Shown: positions 1 through 10,999 of the stretch, piece after piece
Position numbering within the stretch: position 1 is the first letter of the stretch
Layout: the number at the start of each line of letters is the position of its first letter
From: Brachypterus glaber
Lineage: Eukaryota > Arthropoda > Insecta > Coleoptera > Kateretidae
Reading direction: 5' to 3'
Assembly (NCBI GenBank): GCA_958510825.1
Contig: OY294050.1
Span: 10,207,340-10,271,339 of the forward strand
Length of the DNA: 64,000 bases
Translations under genes and position numbers: made by a program
The notes under the pieces: generated by a model
The model's database searches: none
Told to the model about the DNA's origin: nothing
What the model saw: only the letters and a program-made list of their open reading frames with translations

Positions 1-586
1 ATTTAACCAGGTAAAAAGATATGTTGCTTATTATACTATTCACAGCGCGTAGCTCTAGAATAGTATAATACAGTAGTTTAGCATTTCCTAAAAATCGTAA
101 ATTAATCATTAATCGTAAAAAATCGTGGAAAATTATCTGTAGTTTTTGTATAAATAAGTGAAAAATTTAAGGGGCTTGATTTTCTATTTTTTCCTAGGCT
201 TCATATACATGTGCCAAATTTTAAAAAGATTCTAACCATTGCTGAAAATCCGCCAAAGTTTACAAAAATTTACGAGTTTTTACCATAAATGTAAGTCAAA
301 CGGCAATCAAATATTTTTAAAATGTATCAGATTGGACTAAATTAAGTTTTTGGCGATTTTGGGAAATTCGAAACTACTGTATCATACTATTCTAGCCCTA
401 CACGCTGTAAATAGTATAATAAAGGGGTCCCTTTTTGCGGTTTTGAGTTGGGGAAAAATGTGTTTAAGAAGCGTGAATTTTGTGTTTTCTGGTCGTAAAA
501 TGGTAGCTGAGGGGTTAAAGAGTTGATTTGTTCCTTTTTTATATTTTTTATATTTAAATATTTTTATCCAATACATAAGATAATGA

Positions 587-890
587 GACAATTACCAGCT
601 TTATTTTAAATAGATAAACTCAATAATAACGCCCGCCTGGCTTTTACTTTATTGAGTGGATAATTATTTATTTTACCCACTCAACTGTCACTTGTCAAAT
701 TATTTTCTTGTAAATGTCATTAAAATTTTTAATAAAAATATGAATTCTTAAGCTATTTATTGGATAAAACCTTGTATGGCACTCATGGGTAAACCGATAT
801 TGCCCTCTCGAAAATTAACGTGCTTGGCTGACGCCTCGCAGGTTAATTTTCTCATGGGCAATATCTTACTTTACCCACTAGTACCATAAA
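587..890. repeat. ~300 bp interspersed repeat A, copy 1
   Basis: Near-identical to 41409-41692 (same orientation). A partial inverted copy of its end lies at 9773-9822. Its 3' part folds back: ATATTGCCC(TC)TCGAAAATTAA pairs with TTAATTTTCTCATGGGCAAT around GGCTGACGCCTC. The copies differ by an internal deletion of about 20 bases near position 690. The class is unknown. It lies just upstream of the first cyclase exon in the window. Confidence 0.75.
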
Positions 891-926
891 TTACCATTGT
901 TTATTTTATTTTATTCAAATTTATAG

Positions 927-1097
927 ACGAGGATTTTACATAAGCGATATTCCCCTACATGATGCGACTAGAGATTTGGTTTTGATGTCTGAACAGTTTG
1001 AAGCTGATTATAAGTTGACCAGAAATTTGGAAATACTGACGGATAAACTTCAGCAAACTTACCGAGAATTGGAGACAGAGAAAAAGAAAACTGATGG
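927..1097 (+). CDS. Gycbeta100B: Soluble guanylate cyclase beta exon: signalling helix/coiled coil
   Basis: The acceptor is TTTATAG at 921-926 and the donor GTAAGT starts at 1098. One base is carried in from the previous exon and two are carried out. The exon encodes the end of the PAS-like region ([13 protein letters not shown]) and then a heptad-rich stretch with [14 protein letters not shown], the coiled coil that couples sensing to the cyclase domain. The preceding exon is outside the window. Confidence 0.92.
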
Positions 1098-4000
1098 GTA
1101 AGTAAAAATTTAATTATCATAAAAAATATACTTCAAATAAAAAATAGACCCGCGGGATAATAAAAACTATGATATTTTATGGTATTTTCAATATTTTTTT
1201 ATTAGTTATAAAATTTTCTTACATTTTAGGTATACCTAAAATGTAAATAGTATACTATTTGCCACAAAAAAATATTTTGTTGGTACTAAAAAAGTTTTGA
1301 TAACATGCCTAAAATCCGAAACAAAAGTACATATCACATGATAATGCCAATTAACATGGAAAAGGGATTATTGAATTAACTCTCACTTTTGACCAATTAT
1401 TTTAGCAAATATGATGAGAAGCCACGAGCCTAGTCATTTTGGGTAAAAAGAACACTTCTTTAAAAATATTAAGTTTGCCGTTTTCGAGTAGCATAACTAT
1501 CTAACGTAGAAAAAATAATTTAAAAAACTAAATGTCATAAAACAATCTATAACCCAAAAAAACTGAATAGCTGAACAACCTATAACCCAAAAAAAAAACT
1601 GAATTACCTTAGAAATTATTTCTGCACCTTCAAAAAATTCTAACCATGCTAAAAACACATTTCGCAAGACAAATTACAACAAATAACGTTTAATATTATT
1701 ATATTATTGTTGTAAACATAATTTATGTAAGAGACTAAAAAAATTACATAATATATTATTAGCCTAAAGGTCTTAAGCAAATTCTCATATCATTAATCTG
1801 GTACTATAAAACTTTTTGTGCCATTAAATCTCACTAATATAAATACACCTGCAGCAATATTTTCTTTTGATAAATATTGTCACTTTTTGTTGTGCAAGAA
1901 CTATAGTTATAAATATAACGCATTTAATATTATCCATGAAATTCAGAATAATCACTTAAAAATAGGGTTTTACGTCACTCGAGAAAAGAAACCCCTCGTC
2001 TCTATTGTAATAATGTATAATTTTTTCTTGGAAATAATTTTGACATAAATAAATTTTAAAGAAAAAATAATTGTATTCTAAAACCACTTCTATAAAAAGT
2101 ATTTCATACAATTTCTTTATATGACTTTTTATTACAAAAGATTAGATTAGCATTTAGAATCTTGCTCCGAGATAATTTTTTCTGTCCTAAGTGAAAAATA
2201 CTCTATTTTTAAAACTAGAAGTTAAAGAAAAAAAAATAATATAGACCGATGTTGATTAACATATTAAAGCATAACACCATCCCATTACATAGAAAAGTTT
2301 CAGAATTCAATTTACAATAGATTCTTGCATAATCTTTTGAAATATGCACATTATGCTCATGTTTAGGGTTGGGCACGTGTGTTCATTTGCGAAATAGTTA
2401 AAAATTTGCTAGGTGTCCTCGATAAAAAATAACAATAAATTATTATTTTATTTATAATAAATTATATGAATGTCAAAATGTATCCAAAATAAATGTGATG
2501 AAATCAGTTTCAGTGAGGGTTTGGTCGAAGAATTAAAGTTATCCCTGAACAATGATCCCAAATTCTTTGCTATAACATAATGCTATTAAATAAAGCATAA
2601 TTCTTTGTCATTTTTAAGTGTTATATTTCACACATCAAGAATATTTAATTGTTTATTTCATAAATAAAATTTATGTGTGAATAAAAGGCATTTTACAATA
2701 CATAAAAATACAGAGTGGGTTTTCAAAATAAATAAATTCGATACCTATGAAAATTTGAAATGTGTTATTGTTTAAATTCTGGTTTAAACTATGGTATGTT
2801 TTTTCAAGCAAGATAGTAAATTAAAAATCGCACAGTAAATATTTTTACAATAGGTTTGAATAGTATATGTTTGTGTATAGAATATAGTTATGTTTCATAA
2901 AATAAACTACGCAGTATATTCGCACATCCAATATTCGAATCTGTTTTGAAAATATTCACTGTGCGATTTTTAATTTACTATCTTGCTTGAAAAAACAGAC
3001 CATAGGTATGTTTTGTTGTAATTTGTTCTTGTTAATGACTTGCAAAAGGAGTAAGCATTTTAGTATATATATTTTAGCTTATTATACTCCGTGTTGCCAC
3101 CTACAGTAGCCTCTGAGTTAAGACACAATCGTCCAGTTCCTCCCAAAAAGTTCGACTTCGTAACCCTACTTTTTTCTGGAATCGTTGGTTTTTCCGAATA
3201 TTGTGCAGCTCATACAGATTCACAGGGCGCCATGAAAATTGTTAAAATGTTAAATGAACTATACACCAAATTTGATACGTTGACTGATCCCAAAGTAAAT
3301 CCAGATATTTATAAGGTGAGTAAAACTTTTTAAATCTAGTCCAGTCAAATAACAAATGTACATTGTAATAAATGTACACGGGCTGATATTTTAAAGGGTA
3401 GTATTGGATAGTAACAGCACACTTCTGTTAGTTTTTCACCGGGTGATTTGCGTAAGGGTTGTCTGCTATCTTGAATTTTAGGGGTGAGTTGCTTGTTCGC
3501 TCGATGCATAATCTGTCATAAAAAAGGCACCATGTGCTCATTTTTTTGCTACACTGAACAAACTGTCTAAAATGGTAAAAAACTCATATTATATTAGTGT
3601 AGCAAAAAAAAATGAGTCCATGAAATGCCTTTTTTTATGACAGATTCGTGTTCAGCATCCCAAAATACATAAGAAAAGTTATGTGTGCTGGGGTTGAAAT
3701 CCACGTATTCTTATGTATTTTGGGATACTGAAGACGAATCTGCTTTAAAAAGGCAACTCATGCTCATTGTTTTGCTACGCTGAAAAAAACTGTCTAAAAT
3801 TGTGAAATCTCATCTGCAAGTTCAGTGTCACAAAAAAATGAGCCCATGAAATGCCTTTTTTACAACAGATTTGTGTTCAGCATCCGAAAATACATAAGAA
3901 TAGGTGGGTATCAACTCTTTTATGTTTAACTAAAAATATTCTCTCTGAATTTCTAGGTAGAAACGGTTGGTGATAAATATATGGCGGTTAGTGGAATTCC

Positions 4001-7000
4001 AGAACCTTGTACCAGTCATGCAAAAAATATAGCAAAATTGGCTTTAGATATGATGGACTTGTGCAAAACTGTAATAGTAGATGGTGCTCCTGTAGTAAGT
4101 ATTTACCTAAAGTTATATTAGTTTTATCATACCATATTACTAAGTGATTAAATTACTGTAAATTCAATAAAAAATTCAATTACTCCTACCCCGTAGGCAC
4201 GGTTTCCAAAAAATTAGTATTTGTACTATTTTTCATAATTTTTGGTATTTTAAATACTTAGTATAAATATTTACTTGCCACTTTTCATTCAAGTTCCTTT
4301 AAAATTCAAAACAAGAAATTTTATTATTTAAATCAAGCACTTCTTTTTAATACAAGTTTAAATTTCAGTCATGCAAAACATTTGATTTCATTTAAGTACT
4401 TGCTTACGGATACAGAAACTTTTAAGCTACTTGTTCTGAATATTACGTAGTTTTAGTAATAATTTCTCCGTGTGTAACCAAGAACTAACCATGCATGGTA
4501 AGCTTCCTAGATCCTCCCTTACTGAGTATTCAGCTTTTTATCAGTGGGTACGGCCCTATATAATCTTTCTCTTTTTATGTACCTATACATAAAGAGAGAG
4601 GATAAACCATTATAAAATTGTAAGTATTTATAGTATTTTCTTTTTATTTTATTTTACGTCTATGTACTAAACATCGAAACCACTTAACGTTAAGGAAAAA
4701 ACGTTGAACTTCGATTCTCATGCTCATTCTGTTTTTATTGCTACAAAGATACAATACGTGAAGCAACAATATGATATCTTCTGCAGTTTAATCTTAGGAT
4801 ATTGATTACAATAGCCTATAAATTGTTTATTTTTATACACGATTTCATATTGTGTGTCCCTCGAGAAAATACAATTCATTGTTTACTTCTATATGAAAGC
4901 ATAAGAAAAAACAAATGCTTACCACAATTATATGATGCTTATACAGGGTGTCCGGAAATAACGTTTGGAAGCTTCGGGAACCAATTCCTCGGGCGAAAAT
5001 AAGAAAAAAAGTTTTTATGGACATGGGTCCGAAAATGCTTATTGAAGGATCTACAGCCCTCCAATGTTGAGGCCCTAAAAAAGTTTTTATTTATTATCTC
5101 AGGAACCCTTTAAGATATAGCAACGAGGCTTTACATGTAAACTAATCTTAATAAGGCCCATCTTCGTATGTTATTTTCATGTACTTATTTTAACCAAACG
5201 TTATTTCCGGACACCCTGTATGCATATTATTGAGTGCTTATTTTGACAAAATAAACTTTTGTACTTTCAAGATGAGTTAACGTAGTAAAGTATTGTTGAA
5301 TGTTTCAAGTAGTAGTAGTAAGTTTTTGGGTTGGCCAAAGCCGGACTACTATGCCATCTATGGACCTTTTTGTTACCTCAGGCAATTCCTGCCATTTACT
5401 AATTTGAGACCTTCTTTAACTTGCCCGTCCTTTTAATAAAGGTCAGAATATTGGCACAGGGGAGGGTTCTTAGTTCCTCTTGATTGAGTTTCAAAGACTT
5501 GCAACTCACACACTCAGCTAAGTAATGAGAGGATGTTTCATCCTCTCCACACTTTAGAAGATGACTTTATTTATCTTGGTTTAAAAGCTAAAATTATATT
5601 TAAAACTACATTAGTAGGTATTTAAATAAAACAAAATTTATGAGGTCGAATCCTTAACCGTCGTTTTTTAGTTACACACTGTGTGATATTTCTTAGATTT
5701 GTTTTTACTCAATATTTAGGGCTTCAAAAAATATAAGAATTATGCCCAATTTGATCGTATTAAAAAATAGTGTCACTGACATGCTTAAGTGTGCAATTAC
5801 CCAATATAGATAGGTATACTTATATTTAAAAGATATTTTTATGGACATTCTCTTTTTATTTTTTAGAGGATCACTATCGGCATTCATTCTGGCGAGGTGG
5901 TCACTGGGGTCATAGGTCAAAGGATGCCGAGATATTGTCTGTACGGTAACCCAGTAAACCTGACCAGCAGAACTGAAACCACTGGAGAGCCTGGGAAAAT
6001 AAATGTTTCAGGAGATGCTTACAGGTATGTATTGATAATTATCCCCTTATAAAATTGAAAACAATTACGTTAAACAAAATTATTAAATAAAGTAATAATG
6101 TAAGGATCTTCCAGTCTGCAGTTATTGATTGAGCTATCACTGACTCTGACTATCATAATATCGGTTTTAACCAATAAAAAACAAGGCATTACCACGACGG
6201 GATATTTTCGTCTCGAATATATACCAGAAAATCGAATATATACCAGTTTTCTAGTTCTTTGATTTAACAAGCTTGATAATGTAATATTATAACAAAATAT
6301 CAACTAAAATACAAAATTAAGGCAATTTTTATGTCGTGTTTTGCTTATTTTCATTCAATAATAAAATTTAACGAATTTAGATATTTTTTATTCCAAAAAT
6401 TAGATATGTCAAACATAAATTTATTGTGTCAAAATAAATTACCATCACATAATTTATTATTAATTATTTATTCAAATTACGTTTGAAGATTTAAATTGTT
6501 AAAAAATTGTTTCAAAAAATAGTCCTGAAAATACACCTCCAGATTCGGTATATTACATATAAATAAAAACAATTTCGCTCCTATAATACCCTTTAAATTT
6601 GTAATTTAATAACCACTATATCCATGCAGGCATATGCGGGTTCCTACCACGATCTAAATGAAAGTACTAAGTTTAGTACCACTAATACACAACGCGCCCT
6701 TATCCGGTCTACAAATATCCAACTGTGGATATTATGGTAAATTTGGCTATACACAAAAATATCCATATCTGGATAAAGTGGAGCGGAAGGGATTTAAAAT
6801 ATTTAATAATTGGTTTGAATACTGTAGTTTTTATTGAAATTTTTTGACAGTTTTTTTTCGGGTCCTGGTTATTATTGCCCTTATCTTATTTTAACGGAAA
6901 TTAGTCTTCCATAATATCAATATACCTCCACAAATTCTCAGGCAATGGTAATTTTCTGATTCCATTTGGCAAATAAAAATTCTCCATTAATTTTTTTCTT

Positions 7001-9452
7001 ATAGCACATCTGCACAAATGCTTTAATTCAGCTGGCACATAACCACATCTAGTCAAAGGCAAAACACCATCATTAACTAAATCAATATAGTTGTCTTCAA
7101 GTTGATCTCTAAGCTTTAAATCTTCATAAGACGAGTCTAGTTTTATAATAGGAACCACCCTCAATAGTACTTGCAAACATGAGACCAAATTATATGGATA
7201 ACAGTGATTAAAGTCCAATAATTTGTTCATAATAAGTTGTATAGCATTTAAATCATCGCGGTTATCATATATTTTTGCACCATATCTTAAAAATATGTGC
7301 AGTTTATCTGGTAATCCTAACTGCACTGCAATTTTTAAACAAGAAGCCCTTCCACAGTTTTCCATAGGGATATCTATAAATCTGTAGCTACTGTGATTAT
7401 AATCCAGTATTAATTTAGCGGTGTTTGCTTTATCCAGATAGTAAACCACGGCTCTAAAATTTTCTTCCTGATCTTCAAAATCACTTTTCCAGCCGGCTAT
7501 GTAGTGCGGAGCTTTCGTGCCAAAAATAGCACCAATGAAAATTCTTTCAAAGGTGTTTTCACACACGAAAATTTGTTTAAGCATGGAGGCTATTAAATAC
7601 TGATCATTCACTTGCCAAATATAGCATAATTTTACTGCTATGTATAGAATGTTATGATATTTACCCATTAGGCAAACTGAACTGTTTGTTTGTTTCATTT
7701 CTTCGTGGTAGGAAATTAAAATGGCGATTGCTTCTTTTGCTGTGTCTTGAGTTGAATCTTCCCCTTAAAAATATGTATAGGGTTACACTATTCAGAAAAA
7801 TTAACATTCGGTAAATAATACCAAAATTTTGATTAGTAATAATATAAAGATTTCAACTACATACAATTACACACTGACAAAATAATCGATCCTTTTTTTA
7901 CTTTTCTCTGTATTATTACTAATCAAAATTTTGGTATTATTTACCGATTGTTATTTTACTAAATACTGTAACATATTTTAAACTAGATCAAGAACACAAC
8001 ATCTACAACTTAAAGTATATCAGACTATAACTGTGATATAATTTACCAAATGTTACAGTATTAATAAACATGTTGCGTGGGGATCCAAATGTACCAGCAC
8101 AGTCTCTGTGTGTATCCATGTAAATATTTCCAATATTCGCAAATTTAATTTTTTTTTGACGGATTCGTATTCAGCAAATAAAAATTCGTAAAAAAATGTT
8201 AAAAAAAACTTTCGCGTAAAATCATTGTAAACTAGTGTTATAGGTATTAGGGAACGTTCAAGTATTACGTAACGCAAATTGTAGCAAAATTCATATACTT
8301 CATACCCCGGTTCTCGCTTTGTGTAAGGCTGTAGAGATTTTATATTTTGGCTACCCCCCACTAACACCCGCCCTATTTGGGGGGGGGGGGTAGCCAAAAT
8401 ATAAAATGTCTATAACCTATAATAACGCGAGAACTGGGGTATGACGTGTATGAATTTTGGTACAATTTGCATTACGTAATACTTGAACGTTCCCTTGTAA
8501 CAATAAAAAATTGTTCAATTCCTATATTTTGTCATGGATCAAATAAAATAAAAAAACATAAAATATTATACCTTTAACACCTTCAATTAAAGTACTAATA
8601 TAGTCTACCATGCACTTGCGTCTCCTTCTGTCATGTAAACTGTTTCTTGGTAAACTATTAAACCGTTCTAAGTAACACTTAAGAAAACACTCCATTATTT
8701 ATTTTGTTTATTTTATTTGATATAGTTTTGCTACTATTTTAGGTTATACATCACCTCTGACAATAGATTACTTTGATATGTACATTTAAAATACCTACTC
8801 GATTATTTTTTTAGTCTAATAGGATTACCACTTTTCGGGATTCTTTAATAGATAGATTAGGCCAGTGTACTGCAGCGATATTGTCAGTAAAAAAGGGAAA
8901 TATATACAGGGTTTTAATCTATGGATGAAAATATCTCTTAAAATACTCCATAAAAAAATGGTTCAGACAAAAATTGTATAGAACATAGGGGGTCATTTAA
9001 CGGTACTATTAATTTTGGCCTTGAGATCAATTTTTAAGGTAATTTGAAGGTCAATGATTTTTTCAAATGGAAACAACTATTTTCGACTACGGATTTGAAA
9101 AAAAGTTGTGGCATCAAACCAACATAAAGTCATTTCAGTCGATTAATTTTAATGAAGATTTTTTTGAAAATTTCAAGTACTTATAATGATATGATTTCGA
9201 CTATATTTTTTTTAAGCCCCTAGCACAAGCCAAAAGCTTATTTGGGGATCTCCATGACTGTTAAAATAAATAAATAAATTTGTTTTAAGAACCACAGACT
9301 AAAAATAAATTAAATCTATTTTCTTTTACAGAGTTTTATGTGAAGAAGAAAATCATGATGCAAATTTTCATTTTGAATATAGAGGACCAGTTACGATGAA
9401 GGGAAAATCAGAACCAATGGATGTATGGTTTTTGACAAGAAAACAAAAATAA
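927..9452 (+). CDS. Gycbeta100B: Soluble guanylate cyclase beta subunit, 3' five exons (partial gene)
   Basis: Five exons splice in phase with GT/AG borders: 927-1097, 3078-3315, 3957-4094, 5867-6024 and 9332-9452. They give 274 residues ending at a natural TAA (9450-9452). The product is the beta chain of the NO-activated heterodimeric guanylate cyclase, which makes cGMP from GTP in the cytoplasm. The window covers the coiled-coil linker and the full catalytic domain; heme-NO and PAS-like domains must lie upstream. Beta-type signatures are visible: FSGIVGF (Gly where alpha chains carry a metal-binding Asp), VETVGDKYM (Glu for guanine recognition) and PRYC (Cys for guanine recognition). Numbering runs parallel to human GUCY1B1 with a constant offset of 335. 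The C-terminus is about ten residues shorter than the human one and ends LTRKQK. The GNTVN motif reads GNPVN. The last intron hosts an antisense gene. Identification is very secure; the symbol follows the Drosophila orthologue. Confidence 0.93.
1098..2788. other. Intron sequence, no gene recognised
   Basis: AT-rich first visible intron of the cyclase gene. No conserved open frame on either strand; the short open stretch at 1818-2048 has no domain or codon bias. Confidence 0.6.
2789..3005. mobile_element. Palindromic MITE in cyclase intron
   Basis: Arms of about 57 bases (2789-2846 and 2948-3005) are near-perfect reverse complements, starting CTATGGTATGTTTTTTCAAG and containing AAAAATCGCACAGTAAA. 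The centre is about 100 bases. It ends 72 bases before the exon at 3078. Confidence 0.7.
3078..3315 (+). CDS. Gycbeta100B: Soluble guanylate cyclase beta exon: start of catalytic domain
   Basis: The acceptor is TTTTAG at 3072-3077 and the donor GTGAGT at 3316. The first base completes a split Gly codon; the exon ends in phase 0. It encodes [23 protein letters not shown] and the helix with [15 protein letters not shown]. The SGI in place of an SDI motif marks a beta chain, which lends the partner residues while alpha supplies the metal-binding aspartates. Confidence 0.93.
3338..3494. repeat. Interspersed repeat B, copy 1
   Basis: About 157 bases matching 25324-25480 almost base for base, from AGTCCAGTCAA to GGGGTGAGTTGCTT. 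Direct orientation. Class unknown. Confidence 0.75.
3508..3905. repeat. Dispersed relative of the 137-bp satellite
   Basis: Contains the motifs of the 32.35-33.2 kb array in both orientations: CTGTCATAAAAAAGGCAC, TGTAGCAAAAAAAAATGAG, CAGCATCCCAAAATACATAA and GTGCTGGGGTTGA. It is an inverted pair of units within the cyclase intron. Confidence 0.7.
3957..4094 (+). CDS. Gycbeta100B: Soluble guanylate cyclase beta exon: VETVGDKYM segment
   Basis: The exon is 46 codons, phase 0 at both ends. The acceptor TTCTAG ends at 3956 and the donor GTAAGT starts at 4095. It opens with [13 protein letters not shown]. The Glu at residue 138 of the fragment aligns with human E473, a guanine-specificity residue. 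The helix LALDMMDL follows. Confidence 0.93.
4942..5220. mobile_element. TIR element of the TACAGGGTG group, 279 bp
   Basis: 27-base perfect terminal inverted repeats start TACAGGGTGTCCGGAAATAA and end with its complement. A TA lies at both borders. No coding capacity, so it is a non-autonomous element. The interior (GGAACCCTTTAAGATATAGC) is related to that of the elements at 14.8, 22.7 and 46.7 kb. Confidence 0.8.
5221..5866. other. Intron sequence, nothing recognised
   Basis: AT-rich remainder of the cyclase intron up to the 5867 exon. No repeat partner or conserved frame was seen. Confidence 0.5.
5867..6024 (+). CDS. Gycbeta100B: Soluble guanylate cyclase beta exon: catalytic core
   Basis: The acceptor is TTTTAG (5861-5866) and the donor GTATGT starts at 6025; two bases carry over. 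It encodes [13 protein letters not shown], then [15 protein letters not shown] and [13 protein letters not shown]. The guanine-recognition Cys (human C541) and the transition-state Asn and Arg (human N548, R552) are all present. Thr546 of the human protein is Pro here (codon CCA). Confidence 0.93.
6025..6900. other. Intron sequence before the nested gene
   Basis: AT-rich. A short imperfect hairpin at 6701-6780 is built from TTATCCGG/CTGGATAA and AAATATCCA motifs. No gene seen. Confidence 0.5.
6901..8695 (-). CDS. Ankyrin repeat and SOCS box (ASB) protein, nested in an intron
   Basis: Two exons on the - strand join in frame: 8695-8572 (41 codons plus one base; ATG at 8695-8693; donor GTATAA) and 7763-6901 (acceptor TTTTAAG ending at 7764; stop TAA at 6903-6901). 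The product is 328 residues. Residues ~179-206 resemble an ankyrin repeat ([13 protein letters not shown], then IFLRYGAKI). Residues ~285-326 form a SOCS box, with [13 protein letters not shown] and the closing [14 protein letters not shown] proteins recruit substrates to Elongin B/C-Cullin 5 ubiquitin ligases; the substrate is unknown here. Length and weak ankyrin content recall ASB17, which is an inference. The gene lies wholly inside the last intron of the guanylate cyclase gene in opposite orientation. A 152-bp palindrome and a MITE sit in its own intron. Confidence 0.8.
7803..7954. repeat. Palindromic repeat in the ASB intron
   Basis: Arms of ~41 bases (7805-7845 and 7913-7953) share GGTAAATAATACCAAAATTT and its complement. 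The right arm and following ~90 bases also match 10740-10985 (ACTAATCAAA, then CAACTTAAAGT and AACTGTGATATA), so this is a dispersed family. Confidence 0.65.
8249..8495. mobile_element. MITE family C (AGGGAACGTTCAAG), copy 1
   Basis: The terminal inverted repeat AGGGAACGTTCAAGTATTAC extends inward so the whole 247 bases form a long palindrome centred on a run of ten G at 8380-8390. Other copies lie at 23077-23230 and 37296-37434. Non-coding. Confidence 0.8.
8902..9230. mobile_element. Possible TACAGGG-type element remnant
   Basis: Begins TATACAGGGTTTTAATC like other TIR elements of the window and has a non-coding AT-rich body. No matching right end was found, so limits are approximate. Confidence 0.3.
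9332..9452 (+). CDS. Gycbeta100B: Soluble guanylate cyclase beta terminal exon
   Basis: The acceptor TTTTACAG ends at 9331. The first base completes an Arg codon split over a 3.3 kb intron. It encodes [19 protein letters not shown] followed by VWFLTRKQK and [12 protein letters not shown] is the conserved end of the cyclase fold. Two ATTAAA hexamers follow at 9465 and 9474. Confidence 0.92.
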
Positions 9453-9464
9453 TAGAAACGTTTA

Positions 9465-9479
9465 ATTAAATATATTAAA
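9465..9479 (+). promoter_or_regulatory. Possible poly(A) signals of the guanylate cyclase gene
   Basis: Two ATTAAA hexamers (9465-9470 and 9474-9479) lie 13 to 27 bases after the stop codon. They are close to the stop and the region is AT-rich, so they may be chance matches. Confidence 0.2.
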
Positions 9480-9822
9480 TACATTTAAAATATAACATAT
9501 ATTATTAATTAAAGTTACTTGTAAAAAATATAGTTTTTTTTTCTTAAGCAAAAGCAAAAGATACAAATATAATCGAAAGGGATTCTGTATGTTATAAAAT
9601 TACACAGCCACACAAAAAAAAGTCAAGAACTCTTTTGGAGACCATCGCAATGGTAATGGAATTAAATACAATGCATTGTATTCCTATGGATTCTTAGGCG
9701 CTGAATCTATTTAAATGTAATTATTTTCGTAATATTTTATGTTCTATTTATATGAAAGTGAATAATAGTTATTTATGGTACTAGTGGATAAAGTAAGATA
9801 TTGCCCATGAGAAAATTAACCT

Positions 9823-10075
9823 TTTAGTTTAGCCCCCATAACTTTTTTGCTCTTGGGGCATTACTTTTAAAATTAGTAGAATTGATCCTTATAATAAAAG
9901 TAATTTTTCATAAAAAAGTTACACGAATCGGAATTTTCTTTCAGCTTTTTTCGATGAAACAAATTTATATACAATTTTTTTTTGTGTATGACGATTTTTG
10001 CGAATTTTTTCAACATTGGAACTACCGTATAATACTATTCTAGCATAGACGCTGTGAATAGTAGGTATAATAAGC
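9823..10075. mobile_element. Element with actattctagc...gctgtgaatagt end, empty-site copy
   Basis: Matches the two outer parts of 32275-33552 (CCCCCATAACTTTTTTG, then TTATAATAAAAGTAA joined directly to AAAAAAGTTAC, then the palindromic end ACTATTCTAGC.../GCTGTGAATAGT). It lacks the 850-bp insert of that locus. Related ends occur at 1-70, 380-420, 31790-31840, 32227 and 51870. Confidence 0.65.
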
Positions 10076-10297
10076 GTATACATGTATAAGACTTCTTTAC
10101 ATGCATGTTTTACATTGTATCATATCTGATCATATCACATAAAATCTATGTATTTTACATTCGGATCAACAAACAACTAATATTACAGGTAGGCATGATA
10201 CAAAAGAATGTTAAATGAAGCATCGTTGGAGAACAGATTCCAAGATGAGATGAGAATGATGCGAGAAATATATGTTGTTGTTTGAGGTAGGTTGATG

Positions 10298-10752
10298 TCA
10301 GTACCAGCCAGGCAGGTAATGGTGTAACGGGTACCTTACTATGCCGTTTTTGGGAGTGTAAGTTGGTTCCACCTTTGTCCTTTATATAATTAGGGACCAT
10401 CTAACAATTACGTTACGTTAACTTCGTCAATTCACAGGAAAGTAGATTTACACTCACCGAATTAGCCGTTTCTTTCTGTGTAGTGGGGTACTCCGTAGTT
10501 GCTGTAATGCTGCTTGGTGCTTTGGATCATGGGGGGTTGGATTGTGTTCAATACATCTAATTGGAAGTAAAAGTTAACCTCACAAAACGGAATGCGTGCC
10601 TTGTTGGTTCAAGGTTATTTCTAATCTCTTTATCGTTACCGTACTAGTATTGAGTGTAGTCACATTGTATTCTAGGCAACCACTTATACAGTAAAATAAA
10701 TACCTGGTGGATATTCTACGTGGATGTAACAATCCAGTTTAATTACTTTTGT
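10298..10752 (-). CDS. Unrecognised coding-like exon cluster
   Basis: A GC-richer island with exon-like blocks on the - strand. Block 10752-10704 (acceptor ATACAG, donor GTATTT) reads TKVIKLDCYIHVEYPP. Block 10556-10458 (acceptor AATTAG, donor GTGAGT) continues in phase with VLNTIQPPMIQSTKQHYSN and YGVPHYTERNG, then meets TAA at 10464-10462 just before the donor. Block 10379-10298 reads KVEPTYTPKNGIVRYPL, then HHYLPGWY and TGA. Third codon positions are notably C/G-rich in these frames, unlike the neighbourhood. No family is recognised. It could be a small gene, a decayed pseudogene or a non-coding spliced transcript; exon joins are uncertain. Confidence 0.2.
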
Positions 10753-10815
10753 CTGTATCATTACTAATCAAATTTTTGCTATTATTTACAAATTTTTATT
10801 TTCCTAACTACTGTA

Positions 10816-10892
10816 CTGCCTTGCTAAGCTGAAAGGTCCTATCTGTGTATGTTAAACCTATGTACATATGACCTTTCAGCTTAGCACGGCAG
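10816..10892. mobile_element. 77-bp hairpin MITE D, copy 1
   Basis: CTGCC...GGCAG ends, with arms TAAGCTGAAAGGTCCTATCT and a complement that has three changes. The centre TGTATGTTAAACCTATGTA is shared with the copy at 27351-27427. It interrupts a repeat whose uninterrupted version is at 7913-8040. Confidence 0.7.
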
Positions 10893-10999
10893 CATAACGT
10901 ACTTTAAATTGGAACAATACCACAACTTAAAGTTTACATTACTATAACTGTGATATACTTTACCAAATTTTACAGTAATTTTTACTACAACTTGCTAGT

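Noticed and set aside
8053..8397. 114-codon frame on the - strand near the ASB gene
   Set aside because: It lies within the palindromic family-C MITE and reads through its arm.
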